DNA of 16,036 nucleotides from Eimeria necatrix (GCF_000499385.1 NW_013654668.1:1-16036); one strand, 5' to 3'; numbered from the stretch's first letter, positions 1 through 9,920 are shown. Notes: generated by a model not told the origin, from the letters alone. Numbers and translations: made by a program.

Positions 1-117
1 TTAATAAACTCCAATCTTTGTTTCTTTTTCGGATTTTCTGAATTTAAATTATCTTTTTAATAAACTCCAATCTTTGTTTCTTTTCAGCTTTTCTGAATTT
101 AAATTATCTTTTTAAAA
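1..117. repeat. Tandem duplication of a ~58-bp AT-rich unit
   Basis: Two consecutive copies begin with TTAATAAACTCCAATC at position 1 and with TAATAAACTCCAATC near 59. They diverge in the middle: copy 1 reads TTTTTCGGATTTTCTG and copy 2 reads TTTTCAGCTTTTCTG. Copy 2 therefore carries a polypyrimidine-CAG that could act as a 3' splice site, and copy 1 does not. No reading frame of interest lies inside. It may be the end of an intron of the gene whose possible last exon follows. Confidence 0.85.
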
Positions 118-203
118 AGTTCTTGCAGCTCTAATCAGCGCAATTCAACTTATGTTTAGCTCAGTTTTCGTTCAACTTGAACGAATGGTGCTGTTTCCTG
201 TCG

Positions 204-223
204 TTTGCTGCTGCTGCTGCTGC

Positions 224-265
<42 letters not shown>

Positions 266-281
266 AGCTGCTGCTGCAGCG
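204..281. repeat. CTG trinucleotide array
   Basis: About 25 near-perfect CTG units with a CCG interruption and a CTGCAGCTGCTGCTGCAG end. Related GCA arrays follow at 419-457 and 592-628. All three could be intronic or could encode homopolymer runs, depending on the gene model here. Confidence 0.95.
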
Positions 282-418
282 CTCTCCCCACCGCCAGCTG
301 AAGAAGAGCAGGCCAGCTGGGGCCATTTCGATCTCGTCGGCTCCAGCTTACGCAGCTTCCTTCTGCGTGCCCCGCGTGCTGCCGGAGTCCATGTTTTCTT
401 CTGGAGGAGAGGACGCGG

Positions 419-465
<47 letters not shown>

Positions 466-588
466 GGAGCTGCTGCCCTGTGGGGCCCAGAAGGCCCCCC
501 GTGTGTCTCCCCGGGGGGCACTGACAGCACGCGGTCTTCTGCAACGACTCCCGCGGACTCTCCCGTGAGCCACGAGAGGGGCCCCGAC

Positions 589-629
<41 letters not shown>

Positions 630-867
630 GGGCAGCAGCAGCAAGAGCTGCTGCGTGCAGGCGGCGCAGGTGCTGCGCAGCAGCGAACACAGAAGCTTCG
701 TGGGCTTTGCTTTTGAAAAATGCCCCCCAGGGACTCAATTTAAAAGTCCAAACGCGGGAAAAAGTGGACCAGTGGACCACGCAGTGGTCTTGCTGGAGCT
801 GGCGCCGGCGGGGGGGGCGGCGGAGCCCTCGCTGCCGCCCTTCAACCGAAAGCGATACGGCACTTAG
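271..867 (+). CDS. Possible 3'-terminal exon of a plus-strand gene with poly-Ala tracts (partial, hypothetical)
   Basis: This stretch is much richer in GC than its surroundings. One plus-strand frame stays open from the CTG array near 205 to a TAG at 865-867. Apart from two Ala runs, encoded by GCA arrays at about 420-456 and 594-628, it has mixed composition, with segments such as SFVGFAFEKCPPGTQF and a basic end at NRKRYGT. Several CAG acceptor candidates occur between 262 and 356, so the exon start is not fixed and the position given is only approximate. Any upstream exons would lie to the left, outside the window. The minus strand also has a long open frame here (172-924), but it is dominated by poly-Cys and is less protein-like. 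I recognise no family. Ala runs of this kind, made by CAG arrays, are typical of Eimeria proteins. It could equally be non-coding repeat-rich DNA. Confidence 0.3.
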
Positions 868-897
868 GAGCTCTTTTTGCATCTTTTCTGCTCTAAA

Positions 898-1003
898 ATG
901 CACTTTAAATGCATTTAAATGCATTTGAAATGCATTTTAATGCATTTTAATGCATTTTAAATGCATTTTAATGCATTTTAAATGCATTTTTAATGCATTT
1001 CAT
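898..1003. repeat. TGCATTTTAA minisatellite
   Basis: About ten copies of a 10-12 bp unit (AATGCATTTTAA and variants with TTTAAATGCATTTAAA). The core TGCAT and its palindromic extension ATGCAT recur in phase. TGCATGCA-like sequences are known targets of some apicomplexan AP2 factors, but a tandem array this regular is more simply read as a minisatellite. Confidence 0.9.
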
Positions 1004-1728
1004 GTCAAGTAGACAGCAGACTCGCATGCAGAAGCACTTGGCAGTGGAACTGGCGCCCAGTGGTGTCAGTGGTGGAGTGGTGTCCGTGTTGGAAATAAAG
1101 TTGGAAGTTTTGCTTTTACTTATTTACTTATTTTAAATGAAATTAATTGGCCTTTCTTTCTGCAAACGCAGTAAAGCTGGCGGCGAACTGCAATGGCGGG
1201 AGGCGGACTGGACTCTCCTCATTTTCCCGTATCTGGTTTCGTTTCTGGCCGCTGCACTTGAGAGTTTCAGCTGCTTGTCTGCACTTGAATTAGTCCATTT
1301 GACAGTCTTTTTAATCTATTTTGCGTCAATTAGTTGCAAATTCTAGTTTTCTGGACCCTCTGCGTGAACTGAAGACAAGGAGCTGCCACAGCTTCGAAGT
1401 TTCGCCTTTGGATCTCAGCAGCGCTCTTTCCCTTTGCCACTAACAGTGTCAGGCGCCAGTTGGCTGCTGCCCGCGCACTTCCCATCAAAAGACTTGCAAA
1501 AACGCATTTAAATTCATAAAATATCTTTCCCACATGCATGCATTGCGGGGAAACTGCTGAACTCCTGCCGCAAGCAGCCGCCGGCCGCAGCACCAACACT
1601 TCGATGCAATGCTGCATCGACAGGAACTCCTGGGGCCTACCGGCTCTTCTTTCCCCAATTAATAAACTCCTTTTGGGTTTTTTGAAACAAATTCCGGCGG
1701 AGAAGTTCAACACTTTCTCCACTCCGCC
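1004..1728. other. Region without a recognised gene (3' flank of the minus-strand gene)
   Basis: The base composition is moderate. Short open frames exist on both strands, for example plus 1137-1346 and minus 1330-1722, but none has flanking splice signals or recognisable motifs. The minus-strand gene stops at 1729, so the right part is probably its 3' untranslated region and downstream flank. Confidence 0.5.
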
Positions 1729-4700
1729 TCAGTCGTCGTCGTCCACTTTCGGCATGTAGGCGAAGGTGTTCAACAGCGATATGATGCTGCGCCTGAGACG
1801 CAGAGGAAACTCATTTCTCACCAGTCTTTTGTTTGATCTTTCTTCGAAACTTTTCGAGTTTTTGCGAATTTTATGCAAACTGATTGTGAATTTCGAATGC
1901 AAGACGAGATATTCGCGCATGCGGACTTGTACAAGTATTGCCGGTGCAGAGAGGCGCAAGGATTGCGCATTCATTGAATCAAGTTGGAGCCTTTTGAAGC
2001 ATAAAATTATTCATTAAACTTCACGAAATAAAGAAAATAAGAATAAATGAACTGCTGTGTGGTGTTGGCTTACATTTCCGTCAAGAGTTCAGAAGGCGTG
2101 GTGAGCCGCTCGACCTTCAGGGCGCTGTCGAAGAGGCTCATTAGTTGTCTTTTGTTCAGCGTCTCTTTAGCGAGCAGCATCAGAGCCTAAACAAAGAAAA
2201 TAAAAGATAAAAAAGACAAAAAAGACAAAAAAAACAGAAAAAACGAACTTTTGTGGGGGAAAACACTTCGTTTGAGCAATGAATGCATCTGCACTTTGAT
2301 CTAGGTCTATGTCTAGCAGCTGCCGCGTGCACATTTACAATATATTGTGCACATTTGCAATATAATTGGCGTTTTACACGAAGATATTAATTAAATTAAT
2401 TAAATTAATTAAATATTAAACAATCGGCGTAAATAACACCACATTAATCTCCTAAACTCACTCTCTCTAGTCCCGCAATGTAGGACTCGATGCTTTGCAT
2501 GAAGACGCGGCGGCTGCGCGCGGAAACAAACACGAAAAGAACGAAAGAGGGGCTTTTCAGAAAATTTAAAAGAACATTTAATGCAAAATAACTCTTAGTT
2601 ACAATTAATCCAATAAAAGAGAAGAGCAGCAGCAGCGGCTGATCACAAAACATCCACAAGGACAAAACAGCGCAGAGGAAGGCCGAAATTCGAAGAAAAA
2701 AGGCTCAATTATGTTTAAATACATTTAAATAATTAAAAAGACAAACAACGGCAATGTCTGATCGCAGAAAATCCCTTTTATTTCCCCGAAATCCCCAACC
2801 CGGAACTGCTGCCTTCGGCTTTCTTCAGACGCACTCCTCCGCAGCAAACGCCGATGGATTCTTCGCAGCGACCGCCTCAAGTTTAGTCGCGTTGTGATCT
2901 ATGAAAGAAATTGTTTCTGGCAGCGTCTGAGAAGAAGAAAAAACGGAAACAAAGCCGGAGTTGTGGAGCGTCTGTGCGCAGAGCTGAGAACGCCTACGTA
3001 GCCAAGTGCACTTGGTGCAACATTTCTCATTTTGCACATTTGCGCCAAAATGCAATACCCTAATCACAAGAAAACAAACAAAAACAATAATAGTGAGAAT
3101 ATTAATTGCAATGACAGTCATTTAAGCAGTAATAGCGGCAAACGAGAATGATCTATGTATGTGCAGGCTGGCGTTTTCATGAAGTAAGTATGTTTACCAC
3201 CTGCACATGCACATTAATGTGTGCTTTTTCGCTTATTTAAGGCTAAGTGCCATCGCCAAAACATATTTATGGAGATTTAAGCTCAAATATATCAATAAAT
3301 GTGCATGGGTAGCAGCACTTGCGGCACTCTTCGTGTGTTCACGCTGCTGCAGCTGTGCATTTCTGTGGAACCTGTGCCCCTAAAAGTGGAAACAAATGCA
3401 CAAAACACAAAAAAACACATCTATAAATGCTTAGATGCGCAAGGGACTCAGTGAAAGAGCATTAAGTTGGCAAAAATGGAACTACTCAGCTGCAGCAGCA
3501 GGCAGATCGGCTGGAAAGCTGAACTTGAGCAAAGTCTAGGGCTGCTCTTCACCCTTTCTGTCATGAAAACGTCGGAAACTGCCTTTTTCGCAGTTCTTTC
3601 TTTGAGTTCGAGGAGTTTGGTCTTGCACTTGAGCATCCAGTCCACGTTCGAGGGCTGTTTCTTCTTCCACCGCCTCTGCGTTTCCTCGGGACTCAACTCC
3701 CGCTCGTGCTTGCGGGGCCCCCGGGGCCCCTCCTCGCCTGCCTCTTCTTTGCTGGAAAGCAAATGCGACGGAGAGCCCAAGCCTTCGCTTTCGGAACTCA
3801 AAAAGGCGGGGGAAATGCCCACGCCGGAGCCCCTCGCCAGGGGCACTCCGCGGCCTCTGCAGCAAAGCAGCAGGGAGTTCAAGTTCACATTAAGTGCCTT
3901 TTCGGAGATTTCAAGTCCACATTAATGGCCTTTTCGGAGATAATTCCTTTCCGAGTTTGCAGCAAAGTCTCTCCGAAGTTGCAGCAACTCGAGGGGCAAA
4001 TCGCCACTCTCTTCCTCCACGCCGGCGCAAACGAAGTTGAATAGTTGCGGGAACTCGGAGGAATGTTCAGGAACAAAAGAAGAAGAACTTCACCCCATGA
4101 AGTGTGTCACAGACTCAGTTCAAAAGAACGAACTGCTGCAGCAAAAGCAGCAGCAAAAGCAGCAGCAAGTGCAGCAGCAGCAGCAGCAGCAGCAGCGGAC
4201 CTGCCGGCCATTAAAAGCCCCCTGCCTCGGCCTCTGCCGCCCTCCGGTTGTTTTGCTTCTTTTTGGTCTTCTTCTTTTGGAAGAAGTCGCGGCGGAGAAG
4301 GCGGAGGGGAGGGAGGGGAGGGAAATTTGTCCAAGACGGAAGAGAGGAACAGAATGAGGGCTTCGCCTCGACTGGTCACTTTCTGTCGTGCAGAAAAGCA
4401 CACGCAAAGCGGCAAATTGAATTAATTAGTTGAATAATTATTCCTTTATTCATTATTTTTCAATTAGTTTGCATTCTGGCGCTCATTTCACTCATTTCCG
4501 TCCATTTTATTCCGCTTTCTGCTTTTTTCTGATCTTCGTCGGCGCCCGTTCACATGCACAAGACAGCACTTCTGTCTGTTCAGCATTTCCCATTTCCGCA
4601 TTTCACTCGCCGCAAATAAATTCAAAAATAAAATTAAAAACAGAAAATTAAATTAAAAGAAAAACTAGAGAGCTGTGGCTGCTGGGCGCGAGCTGCGTTG

Positions 4701-5175
4701 CAGGTTCTTGTGCAGATGGAGCTGCTGCTGCAGTTCAGTTTCTGAGCTGATCTCGAGGATTAAGAGCCATTTAAGAGTCAAAAAGAAAAATAATTATTTA
4801 TTTTGATTATTTAATTTATTTTGAATTCAAAAATGCATTTTCCACCTCAAGAAGCTGCACGAGAAACTTCCGCGACTGGCGGACGCTCTTCTCGGCTCCC
4901 CAGATGGGATTCATCGCTTTGAACGACATTTCGTCCTGAAGAAGAAAACAAATTGCAAAATGAAGAATTAAAACTAAAAAGGAATTTAATTTGCACTTTT
5001 AAATTCAAAAAAACAAATTAAAACTCCAAAGATCAACACTTCCGCACAAGTTCAAATGTCAACTTCAAAGAGGAGTCCACCACCGCCTTGGCCCTCTTCA
5101 GCAGCGCCTCCACATCTTTGCGGCTGCACTTAAAATCGCCTTTCTTCTCCTCGCTGCTGCTGCTGCTGCTGCTGC

Positions 5176-5245
<70 letters not shown>

Positions 5246-6211
5246 TGGGGCGGAGGAGTCCGCCTGGGTGGAGGGGGAAGCAATTGCAACAAGACGGTCT
5301 TTGATGTTTTCCACAGATTTCAAAATCTGGAATGCATGCAGCAACGAAGTGGGGCTTTTCGAGAAATAAAAACAAAAATCTCCACAAAACTGAATTATAA
5401 ATAAACAAATAAAAACAAATAATTCTTTTTTGAAAGTTTAAATCCAAAATGAATTAAATATCCTATTATAAATAAACAAATAAAAACAAATAATTCTTTT
5501 TTGAAAGTTTAAATCCAAAATGAATTAAATATCCATTCTGCAAATTCAAATTCTCCCGCGAGAACGCGCAGAGCGGAACACGGAGCGCTGCGGCTGGAAC
5601 GAAGCGAAAGAGCTGTTGAACTGAAATGAATTGTTCAATTTCGAATTAAAAAGAAATATAAAATAAATAATAAATAAAATAATTAAAATAAAATAATTTT
5701 AAATAAATAAATCCAGAATTAATCCTCCGTTCAACTTGCCTCGTTGGCTGTGCTCAAGAGGGAGTTTTTGGTTTCGGTCGCAGCTGCGATGATCTGCAAA
5801 CAGGCGCGCCTTTAAAAGCAACTTAAAGTGACAAATAACAACAAATAATAATTATAATAATTAATAATAATTAATAATAATAATTAATAATATTTATAAA
5901 TAATAATAATAAACAAAAGAGTCAATTCAAGATCGAAGACAGCGCCAGCGATGGGCCGGCGCAGCGAAAGAGCTGGAAGTCCTTTTCGGGTGTATGCGCA
6001 GCATCTCCCGTTTTCCCGAATCGGCATTTGCATTTGTTTGCAATTAAAATTCATTTTTTGAATTAAATTAATTATTTTTCTTTTATTTTTTACTCTTTTT
6101 GAATTAATTTGCGCCTTTTCCGACTCAGTTTACCTGCGGATGCGTCGAATCGAGCAGCACCAGAGTCAAGACCTCCTCGTCGTCGATCTGCGAAAGATCC
6201 GGGACTTCCAT
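1729..6211 (-). CDS. Unrecognised multi-exon gene, ~477-aa helical protein with a poly-Ser tract
   Basis: I rebuilt this gene from eleven minus-strand exons whose phases all agree: 6211-6134, 5793-5740, 5620-5582, 5326-5048, 4935-4846, 4382-4201, 3856-3553, 2926-2835, 2513-2462, 2186-2074 and 1879-1729. They sum to 1434 nt, giving 477 residues plus stop. It starts at MEVPDLSQIDDEEV and ends at TFAYMPKVDDDD. Donors are mostly standard (CAG|GTAAAC, GAG|GTGGAA, AGA|GTGAGT, AAT|GTAAGC). Exon 2 ends GAG|GCAAGT, a GC donor. Exon 4 carries about 30 Ser (AGC array, complement of 5152-5242), exon 6 a Pro-rich linker, and exon 7 an acidic/basic low-complexity part (KEEAGEEGPRGPRKHERE). Otherwise the chain looks amphipathic and helical, with no signal peptide or membrane segment. 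Weak points are exon 3 (donor TCC|GTGTTC) and the end of exon 6. A later donor at 4111 keeps the frame and would add an Ala-rich stretch, giving about 507 residues. I recognise no family or function. It diverges from DMC1, with about 1.6 kb between the two starts. Confidence 0.72.
2384..2418. repeat. TTAATTAAA short tandem repeat
   Basis: Four units of ATTAATTAA in the intron between the exons ending at 2462 and starting at 2186 of the minus-strand gene. Perfectly AT and self-complementary. Confidence 0.85.
3881..3942. repeat. 32-bp imperfect direct repeat
   Basis: Two adjacent copies (3881 and 3913) share AAGT-CACATTAA and GCCTTTTCGGAGAT. The pair lies just upstream, in minus-strand sense, of the TTTGCTGCAG acceptor of the exon that starts at 3856, so it sits near an intron end. 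Each copy has a TTAAT|GTG on the minus strand that could pass for a weak donor. Confidence 0.8.
4136..4196. repeat. CAG array with AAAGCAG interruptions
   Basis: CAG units broken by AAAGCAGCAG motifs. On the minus strand it is CTG-rich and immediately follows the preferred donor CAG|GTCCGC at 4201/4200. It is therefore either the start of an intron or, if the later donor at 4111 is used, an Ala-rich coding tract. Confidence 0.9.
5152..5242. repeat. CTG/CAG array coding a poly-Ser tract
   Basis: About 30 CTG units with two CCG interruptions. In the reading frame of the minus-strand gene it gives AGC (Ser) with Gly at the interruptions. Unique sequence flanks it on both sides in the same frame (SPSTQADSSAPN before, EEKKGDFKCSRKD after), so this array is an insertion within an exon. 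Confidence 0.92.
5394..5534. repeat. Perfect 71-bp tandem duplication in an intron
   Basis: The sequence from ATTATAAATAAAC to GAATTAAATATCC occurs at 5394-5464 and again at 5465-5534, with no internal difference that I can find. It lies in the intron between exons 3 and 4 of the minus-strand gene. The lack of divergence points to a recent event or an assembly artefact. Confidence 0.93.
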
Positions 6212-6591
6212 TGCGTCGGAGAGCGAAAAAAAGAAAAGAAAAAGAAAAGAAAAAGAAAAAATAAATAAAAAATGAATTTCGGAAACAAATCCACAAAAAA
6301 AGAAAAAGAAAACAGCAGCGGGAGTTCAAGTCCCGGCAGCAGAGGAAGCAGCTGCTGCAGCAGAAGCTTCAGCTCCAGGCCTCAGCTGTCTGCATTGAAA
6401 TGAAAACAAAGAAAAGACAACAAAGAAAAGAAACAAAAGAAGAAATTAATTTGTCTAAAAAGGGAAATAAAGAAGAAATAAATCTGTCTTCCGAGACCCC
6501 CCAGTTGCGCGCAGGGCTGGAGGCCCTTGGGAAGCAAATTCGCATTTATTTGACCCTGAAATTGCACTTATTTGCTGCTGCTGCTTCCTGC

Positions 6592-6628
<37 letters not shown>

Positions 6629-6838
6629 TGCAGCAGCAGCAGCAGCAGCGGCGGCGGCGGCGGGCTCCCTCGAGGCCCCCCGGGCCCTAGGCAGCGCCTC
6701 TTGGGGTATTTAAATGAATTAAATAAATTATTAAAATAAAAAATAAAAAGAAAATCAAAAATGCAGCAGCAAGGCTGCAGGGCCTCAGCAGCAGCAGCAA
6801 GAAATGCAAGACAGACACAGAGAAGACACAGAGCCGCT

Positions 6839-6876
<38 letters not shown>

Positions 6877-7055
6877 TCTGCGGGCCCTTGAGGGCAAAGT
6901 GGACAAACAAATAATAAATTTAAACAAAATGGAAATTAAAAAATACTTTTATTTCCATTTAATTCCTCAGACACAAACAACTGCTGCCACCCGCCTCCAC
7001 AGCCCCAAAAACTGCATGCGCTGCTGCTTCCAGTCGGCGCAGCAAAAAGTTGAGG

Positions 7056-7102
<47 letters not shown>

Positions 7103-7810
7103 AGCAAATTAGTTGTATGAACTTCGATTTTTTTTGATTTCGCTTGAATTTGAATGCCCCCAAGATCCCCAGGCCCCCTCCGAGCCCTCTGCATGCAAAT
7201 TTTGATTTAATTTAATTATTTTCATTTTATCTTTTAAATGAATTAAACCAAAATAAAAAAGAAAGTTTCTTCAGGAGGCCCTGCGAGGCCCCGCGGGAAC
7301 TTGAATGTTCCCACAAGCCCCGCTGGCTCTGCGCCAGTCTCGCTGAATGCGGGCTTGTTAGATGCAGAATTGCAAATGTTTATTGCGGATTTAATTAAAA
7401 AAACAAAACTATTTAATTAACAAAACAAAACTGTTTCTTTTTTTAATTTAATTTGCAGTTTTAGCTGCTAAAGTTCTGCGTCGAAGAGGCGCGCGGGCTC
7501 GAATCGGAATGTGCAAAACGCTGCAGCAGCGCGGAAGCGGGAAACTTCGCCTTAATGTCCTCAGTTGAGTTTCTTTTAGATTAAAACAGCTTTGGAGTTT
7601 ATTTGGAGTTTATTTAGAAGAAATAAAATTAAAAAAGTCTTCGAATTTGCGAAATTCAAAACGGGTGTTCGCGCGCAGCGCTGGGGTGTATAGGCAGCTT
7701 GCCCGTTCAACTCGCGCAGCCGCGGATCCACTCCCGCCAGTTTGCACAAACTGCTCGCTGAACTTTATCATTTAATTAATTAATTTCTTTTATTTTGCAA
7801 TTGTTGGAAA
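6212..7810. other. Divergent intergenic region with CAG/CTG arrays
   Basis: It lies between the start codons of the minus-strand gene and DMC1, and should hold both promoters. Right next to 6211 is a long pyrimidine run in the sense of the minus-strand gene (A/G-rich 6228-6311 on the plus strand). Arrays of CAG or CTG are at 6595-6648, 6839-6874 and 7058-7102, separated by small GC-rich islands (6488-6530, 6655-6705, 7262-7350). I find no exon with convincing splice signals. A GGTGTATAGGCAGCTTGCCC element near 7684 relates to the dyad family described elsewhere in the window. Confidence 0.6.
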
Positions 7811-8102
7811 ATGGCGACTCTCGGAGAGAGCAAGTCGGCTCGCAAGCACGTCGGGACCGTCCCGGCTTCCTGCGACTTGAACGAAGGCAACGAGGAGCAC
7901 TTCATCAGCATTGTGAGCCGATCAAGTTTGTAATTTCTTTTTTATTTCTTTTTTATGACTTCTTTTTGTAATTTATTTCTTTTTATAAATGCCATTTTAA
8001 GGACAAGTTGCAAAACGTGGGGATCAACGCAGCAGACATCGCCAAGCTGCGAGGCTCGGGTTACTGCACAGTGCTTTCCGTGATTCAGACCACAGTAAGG
8101 CG

Positions 8103-8153
<51 letters not shown>

Positions 8154-8351
8154 CGCATTTAAAAGGACTTAATTTAATTTATAAACTCGACTCAGAAAAA
8201 AGACCTGGCTCTCGTGAAAGGCCTCTCGGAGGCCAAAGTTGAAAAGATCGTCGAAGCCGCCATGAAGTTGGAGTTGTGCAATTCCTTCATCAGCGGCGGC
8301 GAGTTGATAGCGCGCCGGGCCAAAGTGGTGAAGATAACCACAGGTGCAAGC

Positions 8352-8416
<65 letters not shown>

Positions 8417-8491
8417 GCTGCTGCTGCTGCTGGGACATCTGCACTGCTGCTGCTGCTGCTGCTGCTGGGGCATCTGCGCTGCTGCTGCTGC

Positions 8492-8533
<42 letters not shown>

Positions 8534-9217
8534 AGTTTGGCAGCTGGTTGCATGCAATTTCCGCAGGATCTTCGCAGCTGGACCTGCTTTTGGGGGGCGG
8601 AGTGGAGACGATGTCGATAACGGAAGTCTTTGGCGAAAACAGAACTGGAAAAACTCAAATTTGCCACACTTTGTGCGTCACTGCGCAACTCCCCAGGGAG
8701 ATGGGCGGCGGCTGCGGAAAGGCAAGTCCTCTCAGTTCTATTTATTTGTTTTATTTTATTTGTTTTATTTGGTTTATTTTGTTTTATTTTGTTTTATTTT
8801 ATTTTGTTTATTTTGTTTTGTTTTATTTTATTTTCTTTTTCTTCTTTTTCTCTTTTATACTTTGTATTTTTCCATTTTTTTATTTCTTTTTCCTCTTTTT
8901 TCTTCCTTTTCCCCTCTTTTTTCCCCGTTTTTTTCCCATTTTCTCCGCTCTTTTATTTAATTTCTTTTCCCCTTCAAACTGCCTTTTAAATCTCCTCAAA
9001 TTGCATTAAAAGTCTCCAAAAAGAAGTCCAAATTGAACGCCTTTTCAGGTTTGCTACGTCGACACGGAGGCGACTTTTCGCCCGGAAAAAATCTGCGAAA
9101 TTGCGGCGCGCTTCGGCCTCGACGGCGCGGGGTGTCTCGACAACGTAATGTACGCCCGCGCCTACACCACCGAACACATGCACCAGCTCTTTGCTGCTGC
9201 TGCTGCAAAGGTATTTA

Positions 9218-9284
<67 letters not shown>

Positions 9285-9359
9285 AAGGTATTTCTCCTGC
9301 TGCTGCTGCTGTTGTGCGTGCACCAGCTCTTTGCTGCTGCTGCTGCAAAGGTAATTACG

Positions 9360-9408
<49 letters not shown>

Positions 9409-9888
9409 GCGTGCAACAGTTGTTTGGTGGTGCTGCTGCAAAGGTATTTTTGCTGCTGCTGCTGCTGTGCGTGCACCAGTTATTTGCTGCTGCTGCTGCA
9501 AAGGTAATTCCTGCTGCTGCTGCTGCTGCTCCTGCTGCTGCTCCTGCTGCTGTGCATGCATCAGTTGTTTGCTGCTGCTGCTGCTCCTGCTGCTGTGCAT
9601 GCATCAGTTGTTTGCTGCTGCTGCTGCTGCTGCGAAGCTACTTGGGTGTTTGGGGGCTTGCTGGCGGGTGTACAGACACCGCAAGGCCGCGGTGTGTCTC
9701 TGCGCAGCGGCGCCAAAGCGCTCTTCAAATCTTTTTTTCTCCTTTTCAACTTTTCTGTCTTCAACTTCTTTTTTAACTTCTTTTTCTTCAACTTCTTTTT
9801 TGAAATAAAGTTTTCCATTCTTTGCTCTTCCCCTCGCATTCATTTCCGCCTTTTCAGATGAGCGAGGAGAAATTCGGTGCGCGCAAGA

Positions 9889-9920
<32 letters not shown>

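Noticed and set aside
780..800. GPVDHAVVLLEL resembling the His region of papain-like proteases
   Set aside because: There is no catalytic Cys or Asn motif nearby, and the similarity comes from the dispersed AGTGGACCAGTGGACCAC word, so it is probably chance.
172..924. Long minus-strand open frame with poly-Cys and poly-Gln
   Set aside because: Its length comes from trinucleotide arrays that lack stops in every frame. The plus-strand frame through the same region has more balanced composition between the arrays.
1137..1346. 69-residue plus-strand open frame with a hydrophobic middle
   Set aside because: No splice signals, no recognisable motif, and typical chance length for this sequence. 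It lies in the 3' flank of the minus-strand gene.
3885..4076. Minus-strand frames (one acidic, with LPLELLQLRRDF) as a further exon of the 11-exon gene
   Set aside because: No usable donor follows the acidic frame before its stop. The exons on either side already join in phase without it.
4655..4765. Minus-strand segment with ETELQQQLHLHKNLQR as an extra exon
   Set aside because: There is no GT or good GC donor before the in-frame TAG, and exons 5 and 6 join in phase without it.
7488..7505. GGCTCGAATCGG resembling a tRNA T-arm
   Set aside because: The TTC of the T-loop is missing, the flanking bases do not pair, and no D-arm or acceptor stem is found upstream.
9033..9808. Long open frames with Leu, Ala or Cys runs across DMC1 exon 5 and intron 5
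   Set aside because: They are frame shadows of CTG arrays. Homology fixes exon 5 in one frame ending at 9210.
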